Assembly (NCBI RefSeq): GCF_024756235.1 | Contig: NZ_JANUGY010000009.1 | Span: 248,001 to 312,000, forward strand | DNA length: 64,000 nt | Source: Massilia kyonggiensis | GTDB lineage: Bacteria; Pseudomonadota; Gammaproteobacteria; Burkholderiales; Burkholderiaceae_D | Direction of reading: 5' to 3' | Shown here: piece by piece, positions 56,538 to 64,000 of the stretch | Layout of the letters: the number at the start of each line of letters is the position of its first letter | Numbering within the stretch: position 1 is the first letter of the stretch | Made by a program: the position numbers and the translations under genes | Notes under the pieces: generated by a model | Databases searched by the model: none | What the model saw: only the letters and a program-made list of their open reading frames with translations | What the model was told of the DNA's origin: nothing

Positions 56538-56954
56538 CGGAAAGATGTTCCGTTCGAACCACGCGGTGTTCTTCTCTTGCGTGCTGGCGGCCCGGTCCCC
56601 TGCGGTCCTAGCCAACCATGCACGGGCAACCGCCTCGAAGGTATTCAGCGCGGCCTTTTCCTTGGCATGTTTTTCTTCACGTCTGGCCATGCCAGGGTCG
56701 ATCCCCTGGGCCATTAGCTTCCGGGCCGCCAGCCGCTTATTGCGGGCCTCCGCGAGTGAGACTTCAGGCTACTTCCCGAAGGTAAGCCGGTTTTTCTTGC
56801 CGTTCGGCTGCCTGTAGGCCATGCGCCAGAATCTTGTCCCGTTCGGCATGACCTCGAGGTACATGCCTTCCCCGTCGCCCAGGGTATAGGTCTTGTCTCG
56901 GGGCTTGGCGTTGCGAAGGGCGGTGTCCGTCAATGGGGTGCAGAGCTTAGGCGT
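56538..56954 (-). pseudogene. P4-type tyrosine integrase, N-terminal remnant
   Basis: On the minus strand the sequence reads PLTDTALRNAKPRDKTYTLG, MYLEVMPNGTRFWRMAYRQP and NGKKNRLTFGK, then a TAG (56771-56769) where family members have tyrosine (FGKYPEVSLAEAR), then PEVSLAEARNKRLAARKLMAQG and FEAVARAWLARTAGD up to FERNIFP. This is the arm-binding domain (DUF4102) and the start of the core-binding domain of a P4-type integrase. An ACG stands at the expected start codon (56954-56952). The catalytic domain is absent. It lies 165 bases from the tRNA-Leu gene. Confidence 0.85.
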
Positions 56955-57048
56955 TTTAGATCCATGACGTTTGGCATTCGGTATCCGTGAACAAAGTATG
57001 GATACAAAAACGTTGGATGGTGACGGACGAGCTCAAACTTCGACGCAC

Positions 57049-57085
57049 AAAAAAACCGCGTTCCCAGAGGGAGAAACGCGGTTTC
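57049..57085 (-). terminator. Terminator after tRNA-Leu, on the island side
   Basis: AAACCGCGTT (57053-57062) and AACGCGGTTT (57075-57084) form a 10-bp stem, and the minus strand then has a run of seven T. It is 34 bases after the tRNA 3' end and ends tRNA-Leu transcription now that the original terminator has been moved away by the island. Confidence 0.85.
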
Positions 57086-57118
57086 TTGGACTTTGCGGAA
57101 CTACTACGGATGAGTAGG

Positions 57119-57140
57119 TGGTGCCTCCGGCCGGAATCGA
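57119..57140. repeat. Right attachment-site repeat within tRNA-Leu
   Basis: This is the tRNA-Leu 3' end, identical over 22 nt to 49729-49750. It restores the tRNA after integration, as is typical of tRNA-targeting integrases. Confidence 0.85.
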
Positions 57141-57203
57141 ACCGGCACGCCTTTCGGCGCTTGATTTTGAGTCAAGTGCGTCTACCAATTCCGCCACAGA
57201 GGC
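57119..57203 (-). tRNA. tRNA-Leu (anticodon CAA)
   Basis: The minus strand reads GCCTCTGTGGCGGAATTGGT at the 5' end and GGAGGCACCA at the 3' end, with a 7-bp acceptor stem, a T-arm GGTTCGATTCC and encoded CCA. The anticodon arm is CTTGA-CTCAAAA-TCAAG, giving anticodon CAA for UUG codons. A variable arm (GCGCCGAAAGGCGT) is present, as expected for leucine tRNA. The gene is intact; its 3' end is the attachment site of the island. Confidence 0.97.
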
Positions 57204-57343
57204 TGCAAGCGCAGGCGCGCATATTAGCACATGGAATGCAAAACTGACCAGAGTGCGTGCACCCCCAGTGGGCGCAGGGGGCGTTCCGGCGTATGATCTC
57301 GCCTACCTGAGCAAACGCGCCGTCCGGCAAGGCGGCCTGTACG

Positions 57344-59302
57344 ATGAAGAATAAGAAAATACGCGAGATCATCCTCGGCAAGCCGCTCGACCCCATGAAG
57401 AGCGAGACGCGTCACTCGATGGCCCTGGTCGCCTTCCTCGCCTGGGTCGGCCTTGGGGCGGACGGCCTGTCCTCCTCGTCGTACGGTCCGGAAGAAACCT
57501 TTCGCGCACTCGGTACCCACACCCACCTCGGCCTGTACATGGCCGTCGCCACCGCCGTCACGGTCTTCATCATCGCGCTCGCGTACAACCAGGTGATCGA
57601 GCTGTTTCCGACCGGGGGCGGCGGCTACCGCGTGGCCACCAAGCTCGTCGGGCCGTATCTCGGCCTCGTGTCCGGTGCCGCCCTGATCCTCGACTACGTG
57701 CTGACCATCGCGATCTCGATCGCGTCCGGCGTCGATGCGCTCGCGTCGTTCCTGCCGCTCGGCTTCCAGCCTTATAAACTGTGGGCCGAGGCGTTCTTCA
57801 TCGGCCTCCTGATCGTGATGAATTTGCGCGGGCTGAAGGAGGCGATCCAGATCCTGCTGCCGATCTTCCTCGGCTTCGTCGCGACGCACCTCGTGCTGAT
57901 CGTGTACGGCATCGTGGCGCATGCGTCGCACCTGCCGCAGCTGGTGCCGGATACGATGGCCGAGACAGGCTCGCTGGCCGGCGAGATCGGCTGGGCCGGC
58001 GTGGCCGGCATGCTGCTGCTCGCGTACTCGCAGGGCGGCGGTACCTATACGGGCCTCGAGGCGGTGTCGAACAACGTCAACCTGCTGGCCGAGCCGCGCG
58101 TCCGAACGGGCAAGATGACGATGTTCTACATGGCCCTGTCGCTTGCCGTCACGGCCGGCGGCATCATCCTGCTGTACCTGCTGTGGGACGCGCAGCCGAC
58201 CGCGGGCGAGACGCTGAACGCGACCACCTTCCGCCGCATCATCGCCAGCATGGGCCTGGGCGGTGAGCTGGTGAACAAGATCCTGCTGGCCGTCGTCCTC
58301 GCGTTCGAGGCCGGCCTGCTGTTCGTGGCGGCGAATACCGGCTTCCTCGGCGGGCCGTCCGTGTTGTCGAACATGGCGGGCGATTCGTGGGTGCCGCACC
58401 AGTTCCGCTACCTGTCCACGCGCCTCGTCACGCAGAACGGCATCCTCGTGATGGGCATTGCCGCGCTGGCGATCCTGTTCTGGACGCGCGGCCAGGTCAC
58501 GCTGCTCGTCGTGCTGTATTCGATCTCCGTGTTCCTCACGTTCGCGATCTCGCTGTTCGGCCTGTGCCTGTACTGGTGGCGCCATCGCAAGGACGCACGC
58601 TGGGTGCGGCGCTTCCTGCTGTCGCTGACGGGTTTCATCATCTGCGCGGGCATCCTGGCCGTGCTGCTCGTCGAACGTTTTACGCAGGGCGGCTGGGCCA
58701 CGGCACTGATCATCGCAGCCATCGCCGGCCTGTGCATCTTCATCCGCAACCACTACCGCGAAACGAAGCGCGCCATCCGCTCCGTCGACCGCGTCTTCGC
58801 CAACCAGCCGTTCGGCCCCGTGAAGGAGGCCGTCGACCCGGAACCGGATGCGCAGACGGCCGTCTTCATCGTCGGTAATTCGCGCGGCGGCGGTCTGCAT
58901 GCGCTGCTGTGGGTGCTGCGCATGTTCCCCGGCCACTTCAAGAACTTCCTGTTCGTGAATGCGCGCACCGTCGACGCCCACGCCTACGGCGGAGAAGGCG
59001 CGCTCGAGAAGATGCGGATGGATGCGGCGCGGACGCTGGAATACTTCGTCGATTTCTGCCAGAGCCACGGGATGGCGTCGGCGTCGTACATCGGCTTCGG
59101 CACGGACGCGGTGGAAGAGGTGACCCGCATGTGCGAGCAGATCAATCACGAGTATCCGAACTCGATCTTCTTCACCAGTAAATTGATCTTCGCATCCGAC
59201 AACTGGTTCACGCGGCTGCTGCACAACCAGGCGGCGCTGGCGGTGCAGCGCCGGCTGCACCTGGAAGGCTTGCAGATGGTGATCCTGCCGATGAAGGTGT
59301 GA
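57344..59302 (+). CDS. APC-superfamily permease, KimA-like potassium/amino acid transporter
   Basis: This 652-residue inner-membrane protein has about twelve helices (about 28-495) and a long cytoplasmic C-terminal domain (about 500-652; TAVFIVGNSRGGGLHALLWVLRMFPGHFKNFLFVNARTVDA). The N-terminal segment FLAWVGLGADGLSSSSYGPEETFRAL is typical of the KimA/YdaO group of APC transporters. In Bacillus, KimA imports K+ with protons; amino acid transport is possible in other members. It is not linked to a transporter partner. It starts 140 bases from the tRNA-Leu gene. Confidence 0.85.
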   Translation: MKNKKIREIILGKPLDPMKSETRHSMALVAFLAWVGLGADGLSSSSYGPEETFRALGTHTHLGLYMAVATAVTVFIIALAYNQVIELFPTGGGGYRVATKLVGPYLGLVSGAALILDYVLTIAISIASGVDALASFLPLGFQPYKLWAEAFFIGLLIVMNLRGLKEAIQILLPIFLGFVATHLVLIVYGIVAHASHLPQLVPDTMAETGSLAGEIGWAGVAGMLLLAYSQGGGTYTGLEAVSNNVNLLAEPRVRTGKMTMFYMALSLAVTAGGIILLYLLWDAQPTAGETLNATTFRRIIASMGLGGELVNKILLAVVLAFEAGLLFVAANTGFLGGPSVLSNMAGDSWVPHQFRYLSTRLVTQNGILVMGIAALAILFWTRGQVTLLVVLYSISVFLTFAISLFGLCLYWWRHRKDARWVRRFLLSLTGFIICAGILAVLLVERFTQGGWATALIIAAIAGLCIFIRNHYRETKRAIRSVDRVFANQPFGPVKEAVDPEPDAQTAVFIVGNSRGGGLHALLWVLRMFPGHFKNFLFVNARTVDAHAYGGEGALEKMRMDAARTLEYFVDFCQSHGMASASYIGFGTDAVEEVTRMCEQINHEYPNSIFFTSKLIFASDNWFTRLLHNQAALAVQRRLHLEGLQMVILPMKV

Positions 59303-59308
59303 GGACTT

Positions 59309-59782
59309 TCAGCAGCTGAGTTGCCGGCGCAGCGCGCGCAGCGTGCGCACGGGCCCGGTGACTTCGAGCATGTGGTCGCGCACGGTCACCGTGATGTCTG
59401 CGCTCTTCCATGCGGGCCAGTGCGCCGCGCGCATGCGGTAGCGCACGCTGCCGGGGCCGCGTTCGACCGGCGCATAGCCGAGCTGCTCCATCGCATCGTC
59501 CAGCGAGCCGACCAGGTGGCAGGCCGAAAAGCGCGTCGTGACCTCGAAGCGGCCGGGCAGTGTGCTCCCGATCGCCGGCAGCAGGCCGCCCAGCAGGACC
59601 GGCACGACGATGTAGCCGAGCGGCGCCGTCGGATCGACGAGGTGGAACGCGAAGACCAGCGCGGGGAGGCCCAGCACCATGCTCAGCAGCAGGACCGCCG
59701 TGCGCTGCGCGGGGGCGAGAGACGTGGGGCGATGCGGTCCCTTCCGGACGCGCTCGATTTCGGAAAACGTCACGCTTTTCAT
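59309..59782 (-). CDS. Membrane protein of unknown function, two helices
   Basis: I do not recognise this 157-residue protein. It has a basic N-terminus (SEIERVRKGPHRPTSLAPAQR), two close membrane helices (TAVLLLSMVLGLPALVFAFHLV and LGYIVVPVLLGGLLPAIGSTL) and a soluble C-terminal part (about 75-157; CHLVGSLDDAMEQLGYAPVERGPGSVRYRMRAAHWPAWKSADITVTVRDHMLEVTGPVRTLRALRRQL). The last part looks like a small alpha/beta domain. It converges with the KimA-like gene. A 285-base gap with no supported gene follows on the right. Confidence 0.7.
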   Translation of the reverse strand: MKSVTFSEIERVRKGPHRPTSLAPAQRTAVLLLSMVLGLPALVFAFHLVDPTAPLGYIVVPVLLGGLLPAIGSTLPGRFEVTTRFSACHLVGSLDDAMEQLGYAPVERGPGSVRYRMRAAHWPAWKSADITVTVRDHMLEVTGPVRTLRALRRQLSC

Positions 59783-60067
59783 GTCGGAGTCCTTTCATTG
59801 AACGACGGCTGGGACCGGCTACACACTCCATTTTGATCAAGCGCCCCCGTGGCGGATTGACTTCCCTCAAAGTCGCTTTTTCCGAGAAGAATTGTTCTGG
59901 AATGAAAAGTTCCTAGACGGAAAATTCTTTTCTTTCCAGAAATGATGGAAATTTGTGCGAGATCTAACGGTTAGTTGGGCTTTCGGAACTTAAGCTGTTC
60001 CGACGGATCGGTGTAAAGACACCTGCTCCAGGATAGCGAGTCCGATTAATCTCTCAACGGAACTATC

Positions 60068-60667
60068 ATGAAACTCAAATCTCTCGTTCTGGCCATGGTC
60101 GCGGGCGCGGCCCTGATGGCGCAAGGCGCGGGGGCGGCGACGGTCAACCGCACGGCCCCGGTCGTCACGGCGGACGATGGCCTGGGCGGCTTCAACGCGC
60201 ATTTCGGCGATACGTTCGCGCAATCGACCACCGGCAGCACCTTCACCGACCTCTTCACGTTCGACGTCGGCACGCCGTTCGATGCGGCCGCCTCGCTGAC
60301 GTCGTCGTACCTGAACACGCCGCAGACGAAGGACCTCCTGATCACGGGCTTGTCCCTGTACCGCTACGATCCGGTCACGCAGGCCGTGCTGGGGACCGCC
60401 ATCGCGGGCGTCGACCTGACGGGTTCGGGTGCCGATGCGCCGGATTCCTGGGCGCTCTCCGGCTTCGGGCTGGCGAGCGGTTCCTACGCGATCCAGGTGA
60501 ATGGCGAGGTGCGCGGCGCCGGCGGCGGGGCATTCGGGGCGGACCTGACGATCTCGCCGGTGCCGGAGCCGCAGACCTGGGGCATGCTGCTGGCCGGCCT
60601 GGGCGTGTTGACGACGCTGGCATGGCGCCGGCGCGAGCCCGCGCGCGCGCGCATCCGGCGGCGCTGA
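60068..60667 (+). CDS. PEP-CTERM protein, FxDxF type
   Basis: The 199-residue exported protein has a signal peptide (MKLKSLVLAMVAGAALMAQGAGA), a beta-rich body with the FxDxF-like segment STFTDLFTFDVG, and a C-terminal PEP-CTERM tail: VPEPQTWGMLLAGLGVLTTLAWRRR, i.e. PEP motif, membrane helix and Arg cluster. Such proteins are cut by an exosortase and placed on the cell surface or in the exopolysaccharide matrix. No exosortase is in this window, so it must be elsewhere. The leader contains AACGGAACTATC before the ATG, a weak ribosome-binding site. Confidence 0.9.
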   Translation: MKLKSLVLAMVAGAALMAQGAGAATVNRTAPVVTADDGLGGFNAHFGDTFAQSTTGSTFTDLFTFDVGTPFDAAASLTSSYLNTPQTKDLLITGLSLYRYDPVTQAVLGTAIAGVDLTGSGADAPDSWALSGFGLASGSYAIQVNGEVRGAGGGAFGADLTISPVPEPQTWGMLLAGLGVLTTLAWRRREPARARIRRR

Positions 60668-60671
60668 GCGA

Positions 60672-62432
60672 TCAGCGCACGCGCCGGTACAGGCGGAAGC
60701 GTTCGTCGCGGTCGGACGGGCGGCGGCCTTCCCACAGCAACGTCCAGTCGCGGCCGCGGAACGGCAGCGCCGCGCCGCCGCGCACGAGCGCGCCGTTCTG
60801 CATCGGGCCGGACTGGGCGGGCACCTTCTGGCCGACGCTGTCCTGCAGCAGCATGTAGCTGCACGCGCCGCCGTCGACGGGGGCGAACGGCAGGTGGCCG
60901 AAGTAGGCGAACGATGCACGCTGGGGCGCACCGACGTTCGTGTCGATGCAGTCGGCGCCGGCCGGCAGGCGCGCGGCGATCTGCTGGGCCACGCTGGCGT
61001 AGCTCTTGCCGTAGTTGAGGTCCGGCAGGAACAGCGTCATCAGGAGGACCCACAGCAGGATCAGGCCGCCCGACGACAGCACGACGGCGCGCCACAGCAC
61101 CGACGGCTGGCGCGACAGGCGCCAGTGCACGAGGAAGATCCAGCCGACCGTCGTCGCGGCCGCGACGAGGAAGGCGACGATGCCGAATTCCGGCTTGAAG
61201 CCCGGGACCAGCTTGAGGGCGTTCTTGGCCAGCTGCGCGGGCCAGCCCGTCAGCTTGGCGATCCAGAACAGCCAGACGAGGCCGCCCAGCAGGGTCAGCA
61301 CCATCACGGAGAACCAGTCGATCGCATTGATCGCGCCGCGCTTCATCGTCGGCAGGCCGAACGCGGCCATCAGCGCCATCGGCGGCAGCAGTTTCAGCAG
61401 GTCGCCGCTTTCGGGAATCGGGTCGCACAGGATCACGAGCGTGAGCACGCCGACGAAAAAGGTCGGCAGGATGATGTGCAGCAGCCCGTGCTGGCGGCGC
61501 CAGGCCCAGGCGGCCCAGGCGGCGAACGGCCACGCCGGCCAGAAGTACCAGATACCGACGCGGAAGAAGGCCTTGATTGCATGCCAGCCCGGCACGCTCA
61601 GCTGTTCGGCATTCCACGCCAGCCAGCCGCTCACGGGCGACAGGCCGTACGGATGCGCCAGCGTGGCCGGGATGGCCCACACGAGCGTGATGAGCAGCGC
61701 GGTGCCCGCGGCCTGGCCGAGATGGCGCAGCAGGGATGCCGACGGCAACTTGAGGAAGCGGATGCACAGGTAGAGCGCGGCCAGCAGGGCAAGCGGCGGA
61801 GCGTAGCCGCGCGTCAGCGTGAGCAGGCCCAGCGCGGTGCCGACGAGGACGGCGTTGCGGGGCGTGCTGTCTTCGATGTAGCGCACCGAACGGAACAGGA
61901 ACCAGGACAGCAGCGCGCCCTGCAGGGTGACGGCCAGCGTCTCGTGGCTGTGCAGCAGCAGGCCCAGGCAGCCGAGGTAGATCAGGACGGCCGTGTCGGC
62001 CAGCGTGCGGCCGTAATCGTCCGGCTCGGGCTGGCCGCCGAAGGCCAGGCGCAGCGGCTGGGCTTCCGACCGCCGGCCCAGGTGGAATGCCGTGTGCCAC
62101 AGCGACACCGTGCCCAGCACGAAGATGCCGATGGTCGAGATGCGCGCGCCGAGCACGTCGCCCACGAGCCAGCCGAACAGCTTGATGCACAGGGCGCCGA
62201 GCCAGAACGCCAGCGGCCCTTCCTCGGGCGCGGGCAGGCCCGCGATGTGCGGCATCAACCAGTCCTGGATGCCGCCGTGGGCCATCGTCCACATGATGCC
62301 GAAGCTGGCGGCGTCATCCTTCCACGGATCGCGCCCGATCAGGCCCGGCAGGATGTACAACAGGCCGAGTGCGTACAAAGCCCAGCGTGGCAGCGCGAGG
62401 GTGGCGGCGGCGGGTAGGCGGACGGGTTTCAT
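60672..62432 (-). CDS. GT39-type membrane glycosyltransferase (ArnT-like)
   Basis: This 586-residue protein has about twelve hydrophobic helices and the GT39/ArnT layout. The first periplasmic loop holds the acidic pair in GRDPWKDDAASFGIMWTMAHGG, then WLMPHIAGLPAPEEGPLAFWLGAL. The C-terminal part (about 490-586) is soluble. Such enzymes move sugars from lipid carriers to lipid A, proteins or other targets in the periplasm. Substrate and acceptor are not known. It is convergent with the PEP-CTERM gene, four bases apart, and could glycosylate exported material such as it, which is only a guess. Confidence 0.85.
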   Translation of the reverse strand: MKPVRLPAAATLALPRWALYALGLLYILPGLIGRDPWKDDAASFGIMWTMAHGGIQDWLMPHIAGLPAPEEGPLAFWLGALCIKLFGWLVGDVLGARISTIGIFVLGTVSLWHTAFHLGRRSEAQPLRLAFGGQPEPDDYGRTLADTAVLIYLGCLGLLLHSHETLAVTLQGALLSWFLFRSVRYIEDSTPRNAVLVGTALGLLTLTRGYAPPLALLAALYLCIRFLKLPSASLLRHLGQAAGTALLITLVWAIPATLAHPYGLSPVSGWLAWNAEQLSVPGWHAIKAFFRVGIWYFWPAWPFAAWAAWAWRRQHGLLHIILPTFFVGVLTLVILCDPIPESGDLLKLLPPMALMAAFGLPTMKRGAINAIDWFSVMVLTLLGGLVWLFWIAKLTGWPAQLAKNALKLVPGFKPEFGIVAFLVAAATTVGWIFLVHWRLSRQPSVLWRAVVLSSGGLILLWVLLMTLFLPDLNYGKSYASVAQQIAARLPAGADCIDTNVGAPQRASFAYFGHLPFAPVDGGACSYMLLQDSVGQKVPAQSGPMQNGALVRGGAALPFRGRDWTLLWEGRRPSDRDERFRLYRRVR

Positions 62433-62541
62433 CGATAGCGCGCGAAGTAATGCAATAAATTAATGTCGCGTAGTATAAGGGGACCGTGGCAAAGCGTCGC
62501 GGGGGTATTGCTACGAGGCGTAACGCGGGTGGGCGACGACG

Positions 62542-62592
62542 AAAAAAAAAGGAAGCCCCTGGGCTTCCTTTGGGGAAGCCCGAAGGCTTCCC
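62542..62592 (-). terminator. Double-hairpin terminator of rpmE2
   Basis: On the minus strand a GGGAAGCC-TTCG-GGCTTCCC hairpin (62592-62573) is followed by a second stem AAAGGAAGCC/GGCTTCCTTT (62571-62548) and a run of nine T (62550-62542). This is a strong intrinsic terminator downstream of rpmE2. Confidence 0.9.
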
Positions 62593-62613
62593 GAGTGTTC
62601 GCTCGTCGGGGAC

Positions 62614-62883
62614 TTAGCCGTTGGCGACGCTGGTCTTCGAACCGACCGAGCCGAACTTCTGGCGGAATTTTTCAACGCGGCCAGCGGTGTCGACGATCTT
62701 GTGCTTGCCGGTAAAGAACGGGTGCGATTCAGCGGACACCTCGATCTTGACCAGCGGGTACTCTTTACCTTCGAAATTGATGGTTTCGCGGGTAGCGATG
62801 GTCGAACGGGTGATGAATTTGAAATCGCAGGACAGGTCGTGGAACACGACTTCGCGGTAATCCGGATGGATATCGGTCTTCAT
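62614..62883 (-). CDS. rpmE2: Large-subunit ribosomal protein L31, type B
   Basis: The 89-residue product is ribosomal protein bL31: MKTDIHPDYREVVFHDLSCDFKFITRSTI, then PLVKIEVSAESHPFFTGKHKIVDTAGRVEKFRQKF. It lacks the CxxC zinc pairs of the zinc-binding form, so it is the type B (zinc-independent) paralogue. The ATG at 62883 is preferred over an upstream start because GAGG precedes it and the protein begins MKTDIHP as in the family. It lies downstream of rho, with a small unknown gene in between, a usual rho-rpmE neighbourhood. Confidence 0.95.
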   Translation of the reverse strand: MKTDIHPDYREVVFHDLSCDFKFITRSTIATRETINFEGKEYPLVKIEVSAESHPFFTGKHKIVDTAGRVEKFRQKFGSVGSKTSVANG

Positions 62884-63036
62884 GGTTTTGCCTCGGTTAA
62901 GTTGGTAGCCAAACGGCACTTCGTCGGTCGACCTGCTTCTTGACCCGATTGCCGATCACTTGCCAGGGTTGGATACGGAACCGGCGATTATAAGCCAGCC
63001 CTGCACCCAAGGCAACCGTTGCAGTTTCGGCACCGT

Positions 63037-63309
63037 TCAGGCGCCGTGCAGGCGCGACATCATGGTGAGGATCATGCCGCCGAAGCCGATGACCATGGTG
63101 ATGGCGGTTGCTGCCATCCACTTGCTCAGGTGGGCCGATTCGCCATGGATGTCGGCCTTGAGTTCGGCCTTCAGGTCCGCCAGGTCTGCTTTGTTGGGTA
63201 ACATGGTCAGCGTGGTGTCGAAGCGGGTTTCGAGAACCGTCAGCCGGCGGTCGAGCACGACGTCCTTATCGTGCCGTGCCGGGACGTCGTGTAAATCGTT
63301 GAAGATCAT
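63037..63309 (-). CDS. Small coiled-coil protein with C-terminal membrane helix
   Basis: I do not recognise a named family with certainty. The 90-residue protein has a charged N-terminal half with a coiled coil (VLDRRLTVLETRFDTTLTML, KADLADLKAELKADIHGE) and a C-terminal helix (WMAATAITMVIGFGGMILTMM), so it is probably tail-anchored in the inner membrane. The layout is like DUF1640-type or phage-derived small proteins. The ATG at 63309 has a full AAGGAGG box and is preferred to the longer frame. It lies between rho and rpmE2. Confidence 0.75.
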   Translation of the reverse strand: MIFNDLHDVPARHDKDVVLDRRLTVLETRFDTTLTMLPNKADLADLKAELKADIHGESAHLSKWMAATAITMVIGFGGMILTMMSRLHGA

Positions 63310-63396
63310 CTTGGCCTCCTTGGTTGTCGTGCCGCGGATTTTCCGCGCCCTGACGCCCCTCGGCTTGATCTGCATGAATCGTAGCGCATAAAACAA

Positions 63397-63421
63397 AAAA
63401 GGCGAGTACGACTCGCCTTTT
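63397..63421 (-). terminator. Terminator after rho
   Basis: AAAAGGCGAGT, an ACG loop and ACTCGCCTTTT form an 11-bp stem, and more A's on the left give a long T-run on the minus strand. It is 25 bases after the rho stop. Confidence 0.9.
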
Positions 63422-63445
63422 CCGTTCGATGCCAGGGCTGGAGGA

Positions 63446-64000
<555 letters not shown>

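Larger units (their letters stand above)
49729..57140. mobile_element. Genomic island in tRNA-Leu(CAA), 7.4 kb, with decayed P4-type integrase
   Basis: The element is bounded by a 22-nt direct repeat of the tRNA-Leu 3' end. One copy is inside the intact tRNA gene (57119-57140) and one is at 49729-49750. An integrase remnant lies next to the tRNA, as is usual for P4-type islands. In between are, from left: two immunity genes, a T6SS-type DNase toxin, DUF2726 and small membrane ORFs, a methyltransferase-HNH fusion, and an abiE pair. The base use is visibly less GC-rich in places than the flanking core genes. No transfer, replication or phage structural gene was seen. The integrase is broken, so the island is probably no longer able to excise by itself. 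Confidence 0.85.

Noticed and set aside
57000..57118. Plus-strand ORF covering the tRNA-Leu region (56987-57247)
   Set aside because: It runs through the tRNA gene and its terminator, so it is not a protein gene.

Overview
The window looks like chromosome from a high-GC betaproteobacterium of the Oxalobacteraceae, most like Massilia or a close relative. This rests on the strong G/C third-position bias, the purC-purE-purK-tsaC and pgk-pyk-fba gene orders, a PEP-CTERM protein, many c-di-GMP signalling proteins and the overall look of the proteins. No rRNA, CRISPR array or plasmid/phage replication gene was seen, and the genus call is inference without a database search.

Layout. 1-1831: end of a YheT-like hydrolase, a small zinc-finger protein and the AzlCD branched-chain amino acid exporter. 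1872-5810: lower glycolysis (pgk, pyk, class II aldolase). 5968-9581: a translationally coupled purC-purE-purK-tsaC operon. 9691-13501: two secreted lipoprotein hydrolases and an OmpW-like porin. 13566-20995: housekeeping and stress genes (gcdH, flavin reductase, msrA, cfa, a hemerythrin-PdxH fusion, tcdA, an FKBP isomerase, cysK). 21041-23254: a zinc-type ArsR/CDF efflux operon and, divergently, an SdpR/SdpI-like pair. 23431-29027: secreted hydrolase, M16 peptidase, metallophosphoesterase and pncC. 29422-34007: a hybrid histidine kinase coupled to a REC-PAS-GGDEF-EAL-REC protein. 34009-39019: thiL, an AraC regulator, an AhpD-like protein and maeB. 39382-43819: gmd-rmd and two glycosyltransferases, most likely for a D-rhamnose-containing polysaccharide. 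43823-48201: a large MHYT sensor kinase coupled to an HD-GYP regulator. 57344-64000: a KimA-like permease, a PEP-CTERM protein, a GT39 enzyme, rpmE2 and the end of rho.

The accessory region is a compact genomic island of about 7.4 kb (49729-57140). It is inserted in the 3' end of a tRNA-Leu(CAA) gene and bounded by a 22-nt direct repeat of the tRNA end. Its P4-type integrase is dead (in-frame TAG, lost start, truncation), so the element is probably fixed. The cargo is about conflict: a Tde1-like (Ntox15, HxxD) type VI DNase toxin with two tandem Tdi1-like immunity genes; a methyltransferase-HNH nuclease fusion followed by a small membrane ORF and a DUF2726 protein; and an AbiE toxin-antitoxin pair with intact antitoxin and broken toxin. 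Two identical 18-bp perfect palindromes lie in this island.

The methyltransferase-HNH operon is the best candidate here for a poorly described system. The hemerythrin-PdxH fusion and the compact zinc operator overlapping a nearly leaderless arsR are the other unusual points.
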